The notes: generated from the sequence alone by a model not told the origin. Positions 42,801 to 53,221 are shown, counted from the first letter of the stretch. The stretch is DNA of 64,000 nt from Zoroaster sp. YZ-2022 (GCA_029582265.1 CM055820.1:15082622-15146621); one strand, 5' to 3'. Program-made: numbers and translations.

Positions 42801-45800
42801 ATGTCCTCTACCTCTTGGAGCTTGACCATGCTTGGTTTTCCCATAGTAAAAGCTTGCTGACGGGATGCTCAGGGTGACGATAGCTCGAGTCTTCTTGCAG
42901 AGATCTTTTCCCTAAACTTTCGGAAACTATCGATTATGTGCATATTGTAGCTCCAGAGCAATCCACATCAAAGAAGGGGTGGGGGTGGAAGGGAGGGTGG
43001 AAGGGAGGGTGGAAGGGAGGGGTGGAAGGAGGGGTGAAGGGAGGGTGAAGGGAGGGTGAAGGGGAGGGGGTGGAAGGGGAGGGGGTGGAAGGGGAGGGGG
43101 TGGAAGGGGAGGGGGTGGAAGGGGCAGGGGTGGAAGGGGCGGGGGTAGAAGGGGAGGGGTGGAAGGGGAGGGGGTGGAAGGGGAGGGGGTGGAAAGGGAG
43201 GGGGTGGAAAGGGAGGGGGTGAAGGGGGAGGGGGTGCAAGGATGGAGGGGGCGCAAGGATGGAGGGGGCGGAAGGGGGTATGAATGTCCCTTCTTTAGTG
43301 GAGGTAAACCTCCATTCCAAAAAAGCGAATACTATCTGTTACAGACATATAATTGTACTTTAGCAGTAACAATTCAACCACATCTTGCAGATAGCACACT
43401 TCCCATCAAGTAAGCATTGCGCACAAATAATGACCATGCAATACACCTACCAACGAATGGTTATATTAAACCCTGAGATTATCACAGGAATAAACCAAAG
43501 AATGGCTATATTAAACCAAAGAATGGCTATATTTAACCCTGAGATTATCACAGGAATAAACCAAAGAATGGCTATATTTAACCCTGAGATTATCACAGGA
43601 ATAAACCAACGAATGGCTATATTAAACCCTGAGATTATCACAGGAATAAACCAAAGAATGGCTATATTTAACCCTGAGATTATCACAGGAATAAACCAAA
43701 GAATGGCTATATTTAACCCTGAGATTATCACAGGAATAAACCAAAGAATGGCTATATTTAACCCTGAGATTATCACAGGAATAAACCAAAGAATGGCTAT
43801 ATTTAACCCTGAGATTATCACAGGAATAAACTCCAGAAAAGTAGTGGCCACGATGTAGCAGATAGGAAATTGTGCATCAAGCGAATGTTGTGTGTAGAAT
43901 TTATGTGCGTATTCAACATTTATAAATGCCTTTAACTCAGTCCTTATCACCCGTGACCACACCCAAAACCAGTCATTAACCTGCAGTAAAGACCACACAA
44001 CACCATAACCACACCCAAAATCTTTCATTAACCTGCAGTAAAGACCACACAACACCGTGACCACACCCAAAACCTTTCATTAACCTGCAGTAAAGACCAC
44101 ACAACACCGTGACCACACCCAAAACCTTTCATTAACCTGCAGTAAAGACCACACAACACCGTGACCACACCCAAAACCTTTCATTAACCTGCAGTAAAGA
44201 CCACACAACACCGTGACCACACCCAAAACAGGTCATTAACCTGCAGTACAGACCGCACAACACCGTGACCACACCCAAAACAGGTCATTAACCTGCAGTA
44301 AAGACCGCACAACGAACTTTTATTCCCTTAATATTCCACATATGCAAATACTTCTGTCATCCAATAATCTTTAGAGAAACTGGTCTCGCACATACATCCG
44401 CTTCTCCATTCACTACACTGGCTCCTGGTTACTCAACGCATCAAATACAAGATTCTTCTCACTTAACAGTCAATGACCATGCACCTACATATCTTCAGAG
44501 TCTAATTTCTTCAAAAGTTTCAATGTATTCCTTCAATTTATGGTCGTCATATAATTCACAATTTCAACTTGCAAATGGTCCACGTACTTACACTCGATAT
44601 GGCCAACGAGCTTTTACCGTAGCCGCACCAACACAATGGAACAATCTCCCTCTTCATATCCGTCATACTATCTCTACTAACTCATTCAAATCTCTCTTAA
44701 CTCATCTTTTTGTAACTTAAGGTTTAAGCGCTTAAAAATGCCAGTATTAAGCGTTATATAAATGTAATTATCATTATCATTAGGTGTTCGGGTATGTACC
44801 CGAAACACCTATTGTTTTTGTTCGTTTTTTGTTCTTTTTTTCTTCTCCTTCTTCTCCCCATCGATTGTCTACATAAAAACACATACTTGCAAACTTCACA
44901 TGAACTTGAAACTTGGCATATACTTAGAACTTAACACGTAGATGAAACAAAATTTGTGACGTCATGATTAGGTCATCAGATATCGAATTACGATAAATCA
45001 AAGTTTAATATTTAAAAAAAATCATATCTCAACAACCACAAGAGGTAAATTCAAAATTGTTGTACCATTGTACAGATCGTTAATTGTCAAAATATATTTA
45101 CAAAAAGGTGACCCCATTTTGACCTTACTTCCTGTCCAAACCGGAAGTGAAAGTTTAATATTTAAAAAAATCATATCTCAACAACAGCAACAGGGAAATT
45201 CACAATTTTTGCACCATTGTACAGATCGTTAATTGTCAAAAAATATTTACAAAAAGGTAACCCCAATTTGACCTTACTTCCTGTCCAAACCGGAATTCAA
45301 AGTTTAATATTTAAAAAAATCATATCTCAACAACCACAAGAGGTAAATTGACATTTTTTGCACCATTGTACAGATCGTTAATTGTCGAAAAATATTTACA
45401 CAAAGGTGACCCTAATTTGACCTTACTTCCTGTCCAAACCGGAAGTCAAAATTTAATATTTAAAAAAATCATATCTGAACAACCACAAGAGGTAAATTGA
45501 CATTTTTTGCGCCATTGTAGATTGTTAATTATCGAAACATGTTTACACAAAGATGACCCCAATTTGACTTTACTTCCTGTCCAAACCGGAAGTCAAAGTT
45601 TAATATTTTAAACAATCATATCTCAACAACCACAAGAGGTAAATTCACAGTTTTTGCACCATTGTACAGATAGTTAATTGTCAAAAGTATTTACAAAAAC
45701 ATGACCCCAATTTGACCTTTACTTCCTGTCCAAACCGGAAGTCAAAGTTTAATATTAAAATAATTTCTAAATTCAGTATTGTATTATATTCAAATAAACT

Positions 45801-48800
45801 TCTCGCGAAAACTTCAACAGACGTTAACATTTGACTTCTCCAACACTTCGAATTGATGACGTCACCATTTTAACTTCAACCGAACACCTAGTTTTTGTTG
45901 TGACAAAAACTTATATCTAGTTATCATTATTATTATTTTATTATTATTATTAATTGCAAATACACATAACACAATACATTATAGTTGCCATATAAATCAT
46001 GGGATTATCTAATAACATGTACCCTCAATAGCTTATGCATGGAGCTGATAGGATGTTAAATGACAGTGACAAATAATGTTAGACTTGTGTAAGTCCTACC
46101 TGTGTTATTGAGTATATCAGGGCTACGGCTGAGGTTACTAGTAAGATTCTTTTTATGATGGTTTTACTATCGACGATGCTGGAACAAAGTCCAAATATGA
46201 TGACACTTAGCTCAATAGAAATCAGGAAGAACTTGACAATAATCCATAGAACCTGTATGGGAAAAAAAGCATACATAATAGGCATTGTTACAGGGACAAT
46301 ATCATCACGATCAGAGCAGACTTTCAATAGGGTATGGAACCGGTATCATAGTTTAAGATGAACAAAGTGACTGAAAATTACTGGCTCATTTATGCAGCAG
46401 CTACAGTAATATGACCTTATCATGTGGGGTATTATTTTCAGTCAATGAGTTAACCTAAAAATAGCACTCCGATTCCATGCCCTGTTGATCGTGATGATAT
46501 TTTCCCTTTAAGTGTGGTCATAAAAACAGTACAGACATGTTATAAAAGGGAAGATACAACATTGGTAATGTTGGTGAAACTGTTTGCTTTACTCTCTTTG
46601 AAATCATGATAAACATTAAACAACCAACCTGTGAAAGTTTCAGCTTATTACATTGTGTCGTATAGAAAATGGTGAAAAAGCATTCAGATCTTGGAATTTA
46701 GGACAGAGTAACTGTTTTTGTTAACCAAAGGATGATTTTTAAAGTGAAAACATAAATAATTTAGGAAACATAGTTGACAACACATACATGTACATTATTT
46801 CTAAAATGATCCAATTCCTATTTCCCTTCAATTTTTTCCCACATACTGCATAACAAATTCCTTTTCCACCACTTTTCTAATTTGACTACGAACTTGACTA
46901 CTAACAACATGATCATTAACCAACTGCATGTTATCAAATGACAGGATATCATGACTTCCTGTAATCAACTCTGCTACCATATGGATAGTACAATAGAGTG
47001 TATAATAAAACCATATACAGGATGTGTGGCTAGCCCAACATATCCGACGGCCTTGTCGCATCATTATATTTCCTTGTCATCTTGATATTCTCACTTTCTT
47101 TGAAAGGAAATATGCAACATTGGTAATGTTGGCAGAACTGTTTTTTTCTACGTAGTATGCTTACTTTCTTTGGATGATCAGAGCATACTGATCGAAACAT
47201 CGAGTTGTAACCAACTGGTTATTTTCAGAACCACTTACTACTCAAAAGAGAATTTTTACATGGTGTCATTAGCCCATGTTGAATTTTTACCTTCATGTAC
47301 TACAGTGACATCCATGATTATAACATATGTACTCGAACAAACACTTTCCTGATTTGTTTAAATTCTACCTTTGTGAAAATGCCAAAATTTGGCAGTAAAA
47401 TGTTACGACTAAACACAATGTATATATCAGTAAGGTTTGAATTTCAAAATGTCATTTTCACAAAACTGATATCCCAGATTTCATACTACAGTGCATCTAA
47501 TTATTTGTTATTATTTGGATTAAAAAAGATATGAAAATAAAACAACTGTACTGTTTAGGTAGCGCCTTCTTTGATAGTGATTTGATTCACTTTTGGGCAA
47601 TCCTAGGCAGTTTTTAATTGTTTGGTTTTCTTATTATTAACCCTCCTAACACTGCAAGGGTAAAAAAAAAATCAGTCAAAATGTTGATACACTTGCCAAG
47701 GTATATCTAATGCACTTAAAAGTCGAACACTGTCAAACCTTACATGTAGTAAGTACATTTACAGGTCAAAATGAGTCGACCGTTTGACTGGTAAAAGCAT
47801 TGTCTTGTATTGTTCAGGGTGGTCAAAATGACAGTAAAAACCAGTCAAAAATGGCCCTGTGTGCACATTTGGGTCAACAGTCAAAAACAGGCAGTTGACT
47901 GATTTTGACCTCTACAGCGACTTGCCACTGAAGTGCAGCTATAGTAGGAGGGTTAATGTGATTGTTTTTTAATGCCTGAAATAATAAATGTATAAATAAA
48001 TACTGACTGTGTCTGCAATATCTCCACTGTCAGTAGATGCATTAACCATCATAGACACAACGGCTCTCGCTACACTGATGACTGCTACTGTCAAAACCTA
48101 TATAAAAACCATGTAAGGAAATATCACAATTAGACATTTTATTTATATTCAAATTGAAATTCAATCAAAAGAAAAATGGACAGAATAATGAAAACAGAAA
48201 GAAACAAAAAGTAAAGATGAAATTACCAATGTATGTAAACACATAATTTTGTATGGGGAACTAATGCTACAAATGTTTAATTTATACTTGGAACTGAATT
48301 ATTTATTATGGTAGTATGAATTGTGAAAGACAAATTAGAAGATGAAGTATGGAATGAAATGAATAATTATTACATTGAAATAATACAATGGGGTTTTATT
48401 TACCATGGCATAGAAAGCAAAGAATACAGCACTACTTGTCTGTCGTAGTTTGGTGACTGCTATTTTGCTTTTGAAGATGAGAAACAGGAGAAACAGAGAG
48501 TTGGGAATGAGGAGAGACACGTCCCATATCCGCACACTGTCATTGGAAAAATACAATCAACACATGTCATGTCTCTTGATAATAATGTCTAGTAATACAG
48601 GGTCAGTTCCCCACTTTGGGGTTTTGGTAGCTGCCTTGAAAATGAGGAATTTTAGCGTTTTAGGAAAAATTGGAACTCTGGGTTATTTTTGGGGAAAAGT
48701 GGACCTCAAATTTGGCAGATGGAAATGGTCATACTAAAAAATTAAATAAATATACATAACAGCAAAAGAAACGTCACCCCTAAAAATATTTATTATTTTC

Positions 48801-51261
48801 ATTTTATAATTAATATAATTTGTTTAATGAAGAATATTATGAGTATGGAGTGTAACACAAACACAACGTGGCAAATTTGGTTGACCTCAAAATTCGTCAT
48901 GCATGACGTCTGAGGACACATAAGCTAAACATGTTCTCAGACTTATCAAAATTTAGGGGGTGACGTTTCTTTTGCTGTTATGTATAAAAATGGTTATTTG
49001 TATTAATCCTATTCTCAAAACGCTTTGTCTGTCGTATGGTTTTGAGGGATCAAAATATATAAGGTTTGGCAGGAGGAACTTAAAAAGGTGAAAACATCAC
49101 AGATGTAGGAACAAGAAAGTCAGTTCTCCTAGTTCACTTCCTATGAAGTGAAGGTACAACATTGGTAGTTACCAGATTATCAAATTAACACCCTAGTTCA
49201 CTTCTTATGAAGTGGAGGTACAACATTGGTAGTTACCAGATTATCAAATTAACACCCTAGTTCACTTCCTATGAAGTGAAGGTACAACATTGGTAGTTAC
49301 CAGATTATCAAATTAACACCCTAGTTCACTTCCTATGAAGTGAAGGTACAACATTGGTAGTTACCAGATTATCAAATTAACACCCTAGTTCACTTCCTAT
49401 GAAGTGAAGGTACAACATTGGTAGTTACCAGATTATCAAATTAACACCCTAGTTCACTTCTTATGAAGTGGAGGTACAACATTGGTAGTTACCAGATTAT
49501 CAAATTAACACCCTAGTTCACTTCCTATGAAGTGAAGGTACAACGATAGTAGTTACCAGATTATCAAATTAACACCCTAGTTCACTTCCTATGAAGTGAA
49601 GGTACAACATTAGTAGTTACCAGATTATCAAATTAACACCCTAGTTCACTTCTTATGAAGTGAAGGTACAACATTGGTAGTTACCAGATTATCAAATTAA
49701 CACCCTAGTTCACTTCCTATGAAGTGAAGGTACAACATTGGTAGTTACCAGATTATCAAATTAACACCCTAGTTCACTTCCTATGAAGTGAAGGTACAAC
49801 ATTGGTAGTTACCAGATTATCAAATTAACACCCTAGTTCACTTCTTATGAAGTGAAGGTACAACATTGGTAGTTACCAGATTATCAAATTAACACCCTAG
49901 TTCACTTCCTATGAAGTGAAGGTACAACATTGGTAGTTACCAGATTATCAAATTAACACCCTAGTTCACTTCCTATGAAGTGAAGGTACAACATTGGTAG
50001 TTACCAGATTATCATATTAACACCCTAGTTCACTTCCTATGAAGTGAAGGTACAACATTGGTAGTTACCAGATTATCAAATTAACACCCTAGTTCACTTC
50101 CTATGAAGTGAAGGTACAACATTGGTAGTTACCAGATTATCATATTAACACCTAGTTCACTTCTTATGAAGTGAAGGTACAACATAGTAGTTACCAGATT
50201 ATCAAATTAACACCCTAGTTCACTTCCTATGAAGTGAAGGTACAACATTGGTAGTTACCAGATTATCAAATTAACACCCTAGTTCACTTCCTATGAAGTG
50301 AAGGTACAACATTGGTAGTTACCAGATTATCATATTAACACCCTAGTTCACTTCCTATGAAGTGAAGGTACAACATTGGTAGTTACCAGATTATCAAATT
50401 AACACCCTAGTTCACTTCTTATGAAGTGAAGGTACAACATTGGTAGTTACCAGATTATCAAATTAACACCCTAGTTCACTTCCTATGAAGTGAAGGTACA
50501 ACATTGGTAGTTACCAGATTATCAAATTAACACCCTAGTTCACTTCTTATGAAGTGAAGGTACAACATTGGTAGTTACCAGATTATCAAATTAACAAATA
50601 ATTATCTACAAAATCTTCTTAGAAAAAATAAGAATTATGTCAAATTTAAGACAAAATTCCACCTGGCAACTTTTTATGAAACATAAAAACATAAAAACCA
50701 TGTACAGTTGTTCACTGCTTTCTCAAAATACGTGAGCATCTGTAGTGATGAAAATTGTACTTGAAAAATAGAGTTGAAATGAATGTTGTATTTTCCCTTT
50801 AAAACCTCTAAATGTTGGCATCTGTTATTTATACTCAAGTCGCAACAACCAATACATTGTAGATCATTATTATGAAAGCACTCAAACACTGGAAATAATC
50901 CCTTTTAATAATAATGCTTTAATTGTTTGATTATTTGTTTCATGCCCATTATTTTGAAATTATATTTTCCCAGAAATGTTTTAATCTTGATTATATTGAT
51001 GAGATTGACTGCAGAGACTTTGTTAAACACATACTTGGATGACCCAAATTCAGCATAGAGAATCCATAGACATCGTTCAAGTTCAACAGGGGCTTCTGTA
51101 AAATGTGTGGTCCTTTTCATTGTTGTAACCTCATTGGATGTTATTCCACCAGTTACCATGGTAAAATTATTATTGTCAGGACTTTGTGTTATATTGAGCT
51201 CATCAGGACGTGGTATGACGTGGAGTACATCTAGATGTGAAGGTGATGGTTGTGAAGCCAT
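39842..51261 (-). CDS. TPRA1: TPRA1 (GPR175), seven-transmembrane protein, 9 coding exons
   Basis: Coding exons in transcript order: 51261-51035, 48536-48404, 48097-48008, 46252-46100, 42489-42376, 41933-41873, 41457-41355, 40675-40595, 40103-39842 (stop TGA). All have GT-AG ends and the frame is kept, giving 407 residues against about 373 in human. The protein belongs to the TPRA1/Tmemb_40 family. Recognisable blocks are VRIWDVSLLIPNSLFLLFL, FFLISIELSVIIFGLC, YDIYAHGGMLFWC, SFYGYVTFLALLNLIQA and YFSIFAPLIYLTFL. Seven membrane segments fall at about residues 79-97, 110-135, 151-173, 182-201, 225-248, 263-285 and 300-319. The N-terminus of about 70 residues has NIT, a possible N-glycosylation site; the C-terminus is polar. 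Its molecular function is poorly defined in any animal. It lies head to head with MCM2. The 5' UTR exon was not located; a likely acceptor (TTCATTAG) lies 17 nt before the ATG. Introns carry many repeats, and a hAT element abuts the seventh donor. Confidence 0.95.
40220..40452. mobile_element. MITE of the TTTAAAGGGAC family, copy 1
   Basis: The ends are TTTAAAGGGACCAATATCAT and its inverse (GATACTGTCCCTTTAAA). The interior, with AAGGTCATATTACC and GATTCCATGCCCTGTTGA, matches copies at 46286-46511 (inverted) and 61583-61741. Located in the last intron of TPRA1. Confidence 0.85.
40942..41357. mobile_element. hAT-type MITE with 8-bp target duplication, at a TPRA1 splice donor
   Basis: The element spans 40950-41349. 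It starts TAGGGGT and ends ACCCCTA, with degenerate inner TIRs and CGATAT-rich subterminal sequence. It is flanked on both sides by CTCACCAT (40942-40949 and 41350-41357), the 8-bp duplication expected of hAT transposases. The right copy of the duplication overlaps the end of TPRA1 coding exon 7: on the minus strand it reads ATG|GTGAG, the exon end plus splice donor. No transposase is present. Confidence 0.92.
42971..43280 (+). repeat. Purine-rich G-tract array (GGAAGGGGAGGGGGT-like)
   Basis: About 310 bp in which the plus strand is almost all G and A, with many runs of three to five G at short spacing. It is a tandem repeat of 13-16 bp units. Such sequence can form G-quadruplexes or triplex DNA. 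It lies on the template side of TPRA1, so the transcript carries the C-rich strand. Proline-rich open frames on the minus strand are artefacts. Confidence 0.9.
43451..43831. repeat. 45-bp tandem repeat, about 8 units
   Basis: Units contain GAATGGCTATATTTAACCCT and GAGATTATCACAGGAATAAA; one unit is shortened at about 43500-43525. Because 45 is a multiple of three, frames stay open on both strands, but the array lies inside a TPRA1 intron and the encoded repeats look like no known protein. Confidence 0.95.
43951..44313. repeat. 52-bp tandem repeat, 7 units
   Basis: Units begin CGTGACCACACCCAAAAC and include TCATTAACCTGCAGTAAAGA. The last two units share the variant CAGGTCATT in place of CTTTCATT, and GACCGCAC in place of GACCACAC. 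Confidence 0.95.
44385..44780 (+). mobile_element. Non-LTR retrotransposon 3' end (CR1/L2-like), truncated
   Basis: Conceptual translation gives SPLHWLPVTQRIKYKILL, a frame break near 44465, then GPRTYTRYGQRAFTVAAPTQ, WNNLPLHIRH and SFKSLLTHLF. These are the conserved words at the C-terminal end of CR1/L2-type LINE proteins. After the stop at 44718-44720 a short UTR with AAGCGCTTAAAAATGCCAG and GCGTTATATAAATGTAATTA leads to a (TTATCA)n tail. The tail is interrupted by the next element. The copy is 5'-truncated and frameshifted. Confidence 0.85.
44777..45920 (+). mobile_element. Non-autonomous Helitron/HINE-type element with internal 149-bp repeats
   Basis: The element sits inside the (TTATCA)n tail of the LINE fragment. 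Its 3' end has the Helitron hallmarks: a hairpin at 45891-45910 (GTTTTTGT, loop TGTG, ACAAAAAC), then TTATAT and a terminal CTAG directly followed by T. A 5' TC preceded by A is available at 44777. Near the 5' end a hairpin at 44782-44810 starts AGGTGTTCGGGTA, and the inverse CCGAACACCT recurs at 45880-45889. The interior holds five direct repeats of about 149 bp (44999-45755, each with CATATCTCAACAACCACAAG or a variant). This layout matches HINE, DINE-1 and pearl-like elements. No Rep/helicase is encoded. Confidence 0.85.
46286..46511. mobile_element. MITE of the TTTAAAGGGAC family, copy 2
   Basis: The right end (TTTTCCCTTTAA) and a degenerate left end (ACAGGGACAATATCATCACG) match copy 1. 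Shared interior words are ATGACCTTATCATG and CGATTCCATGCCCTGTTGAT. Confidence 0.8.
46545..46710 (+). repeat. Interspersed repeat with ACCTGTGAAAGTTTCAGC core
   Basis: Copy of the family also seen at 16618-16770. It begins GATACAACATTGGTAATGTT, a start shared by another fragment at 47105-47165 and similar to words inside the 64-bp array at 49129-50596. Confidence 0.7.
48751..48986. mobile_element. MITE with about 35-bp TIRs, mariner-like
   Basis: The left end TATACATAACAGCAAAAGAA (continuing ACGTCACCCC) and the right end at about 48952-48986 are inverted copies with only small differences. TA lies at both outer ends. The interior of about 170 bp is non-coding. It lies in TPRA1 intron 1. Confidence 0.85.
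49129..50596. repeat. 64-bp satellite-like array, about 23 units
   Basis: Units contain CTAGTTCACTTCCTATGAAG and GGTACAACATTGGTAGTTAC, ending CAGATTATCAAATTAACACC. Each holds the short inverted repeat CACTTC-CTAT-GAAGTG. Variants: CTTCTTATG for CTTCCTATG, CATATTAACA for CAAATTAACA, and two units with a changed CATTGG. It lies in TPRA1 intron 1, 440 bp from the first coding exon. Confidence 0.97.
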
Positions 51262-51420
51262 TCTGGGCAGCTGTCATCTAATGAATAAAAAACAAAATCA
51301 CTTAATAATAAAAAAACTTTTGAGTCTTTACCAATTGTTTAAACATGTTTATATACATATTTAATCAGTTATAAGAGTTTATTTTCACTTATTTGACTGA
51401 GATATTCTTAGACATTGTGC

Positions 51421-51897
51421 ACAAGTGGAGGTTGTATTCTACATTCTTTCCAAGGGTAGAATGTCGTATCCGACCGCCACTTTTTCTCATTAAATATAAC
51501 CAATAATGTAATCTTACCTACCTAGTAAGGTGGAGAACACATGGATGGTGATGGACATATACTTCAAATTATTCCAGGATATTTATTTCATGAAAAATCA
51601 GGCACTTTTGGTATACGATGACTTCCTCAGTCATGTCAGTCTGATCTTGTCAACTCCTCCATAAGTGACCAACACGGTCATTGTACATGCGCAGTGGCAA
51701 CTATAATAGGATTCTTCTATTTTCTGAAGGGGAGGATTTTTTTAAAAGGGAAATCAAGTCCGAAAACCATCATAAAAGTGGATTTTTCGCTTTCTGTACC
51801 CCCAAAAATCGATGGATTCATTTTTTAACTGGTTAGTGGTTGTAAAATTTTTTCAAAAACCCTTAAAAAGTGGCGGTCAGATTCGAGATTCTTTCCC
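51421..51897. mobile_element. MITE of the GGAAAGAAT / ACCGCCA family, copy 2, abutting a second end
   Basis: The element 51453-51897 starts GGGTAGAATGTCGTATCCGA (then CCGCCACTTTTT) and ends with the inverse (AAAAAGTGGCGGTCAGATTC to ATTCTTTCCC). Directly before it, 51423-51451 (AAGTGGAGGTTGTATTC, CATTCTTTCC) is a solitary right end of the shorter family form. The whole element recurs inverted at 54795-55848. It lies just upstream of TPRA1 coding exon 1. Confidence 0.88.
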
Positions 51898-52045
51898 TTT
51901 CCAATTTGTATACACATAGGCTATAGGCCTAACAACATTATTTCCTAACGTTAGAGTTTAGACCTGAAAGTGAAACAGCCTGAGCTGGGTTCCTGGGCCT
52001 GGCCCTTGGGTCAGAATTATCCTGAAATGTAGCCCCATTCTAGTC

Positions 52046-52158
52046 TAGGGTCAATACACTGGACTTCCTCCATATCCTTGACCCTAGAGGCTAGCCCCTT
52101 TTTGTACATGTGGGGATAGGGCCAAGGATACGGAGGGAGTCCATGTGAATTGGCCCTA
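52046..52158. repeat. Inverted repeat with 42-bp arms
   Basis: The left arm 52046-52087 (TAGGGTCAATACACTGGACT and so on to TTGACCCTAG) pairs with the right arm 52117-52158 (TAGGGCCAAGGATACGGAGG and on) with a few mismatches. Each arm is itself partly palindromic at its ends. It abuts the next element. Confidence 0.8.
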
Positions 52159-52731
52159 AGGCCAAGAGAATGAAAGTCATAGATTTGCGTCCGGAAAATT
52201 TCGAAAACACATGAGACTTTTTTTCATTATTCATTATTTCCATTGATCATTAATAACACAGCGCAATCACAAGATGTTTCTTCTAATTTGACGTGTCGCT
52301 GTACGTATGGTCGCCTGTGTACATACGTTACGTGCATCATTATACGTGCGGGCCGCACACACAGGCATAAGATACAAAGGCTCAACAGCGAACGTGTTGT
52401 GCATGTGAAGTCGGTGCAGGTGCGGATCGGACGGAGTTTACCATACAGTTTTAGCGCGATGTGACCTTTTTTGTGAACGACATACGCGGAACTAAGACTG
52501 TAAAAAAGAGAACATGTGCTAATGATTATAGCCCACATACTGGTGGAAATTTTGTAAAAACTTCGTTTTACTGATGTGGATGATTTGGAACTAAATTTGT
52601 TTGGTGGAAATACCTTTTTTGTGCAAATAGGCCTAATGATTTTTTTGGCAAATAATGAAAAGTTTAGGCGGTAGCTTTCGGGACATGCGGGCGGTGGACG
52701 CAAATCTATGACTTTTATTCTCATGGCCTAA
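52157..52731. mobile_element. PIF/Harbinger-like MITE with TAA target duplication
   Basis: The element 52160-52728 starts GGCCAAGAGAATGAAAGTCA (then TAGATTTGCGTCC) and ends with its inverse, TIRs of about 33 bp with two to three mismatches. TAA flanks both sides (52157-52159 and 52729-52731), the 3-bp TWA target typical of PIF/Harbinger. An open frame of 165 codons on the minus strand reads out of the TIR and resembles no known protein. The element forms the TPRA1-side edge of the shared promoter region. Confidence 0.82.
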
Positions 52732-53221
52732 CGTAAACGTTAGAATGGGGATAACAACTGACCGGAAACTGAGCACATTATCGCCAGCCTGTACGGTCAT
52801 CAGAATCGGAGAAAAGAACTTACCTAAGTCCTAACGTCACGTCAATCACACATAATTCATATCTCACTTGGGCTCAGATAATTTTGTGTTACTTTTCAAG
52901 ATGATCAACAAAAGCCTAATTAATCAAGGTGACATCCAAGATAGTAGCACTGATGTTAGCATAAAAATAGCAATGATATAACTGATATTTGATAAGCAAG
53001 AAACTTCTTCTGAACTTCCAACAACAGTCAACAGTCTGTTTAGTCATCACGCCATGTTTTGATTGACGTCATTATATGCATATGCATATTTAAAATAATC
53101 CGACGTGAATATTTTATTTGTAACCTTTGACACAAGTTATTTCGCGCGCTTTTTGATCACGAGTGTGGTTAAGTTCGTGTGCACACTAGTGTCACAATCA
53201 AAGTTGCGGGAAATCAGCAGC
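52732..53221. promoter_or_regulatory. Probable bidirectional promoter of TPRA1 and MCM2
   Basis: This 490-bp stretch is the only unique-looking DNA between the last upstream transposon and the MCM2 ATG. It holds a CRE (TGACGTCA, 53064-53071), an ATGCATATGCATAT palindrome next to it, and two E2F-type sites: TTTCGCGC (53140-53147) and GCGGGAAA (53206-53213). No TATA box stands out at a useful distance. E2F control of MCM genes in S phase is well established in animals. Use of the same region for TPRA1 is inferred from the head-to-head layout. Confidence 0.65.

Noticed and set aside
42927..43320. Proline/serine/histidine-rich frames on the minus strand
   Set aside because: They are translations of the purine tract inside a TPRA1 intron.
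43385..44070. Repeat proteins on both strands
   Set aside because: The 45-bp period keeps frames open by arithmetic; position inside an intron and lack of similarity argue against coding.
47185..47275. Hammerhead-ribozyme-like words (CTGATCGAAAC)
   Set aside because: The conserved core is incomplete and no three-stem fold could be drawn; the segment is just a repeat shared with 10058-10140.
52227..52724. 165-codon minus-strand frame upstream of TPRA1
   Set aside because: It starts within the right TIR of the Harbinger-like MITE and ends within the element; no known domain.
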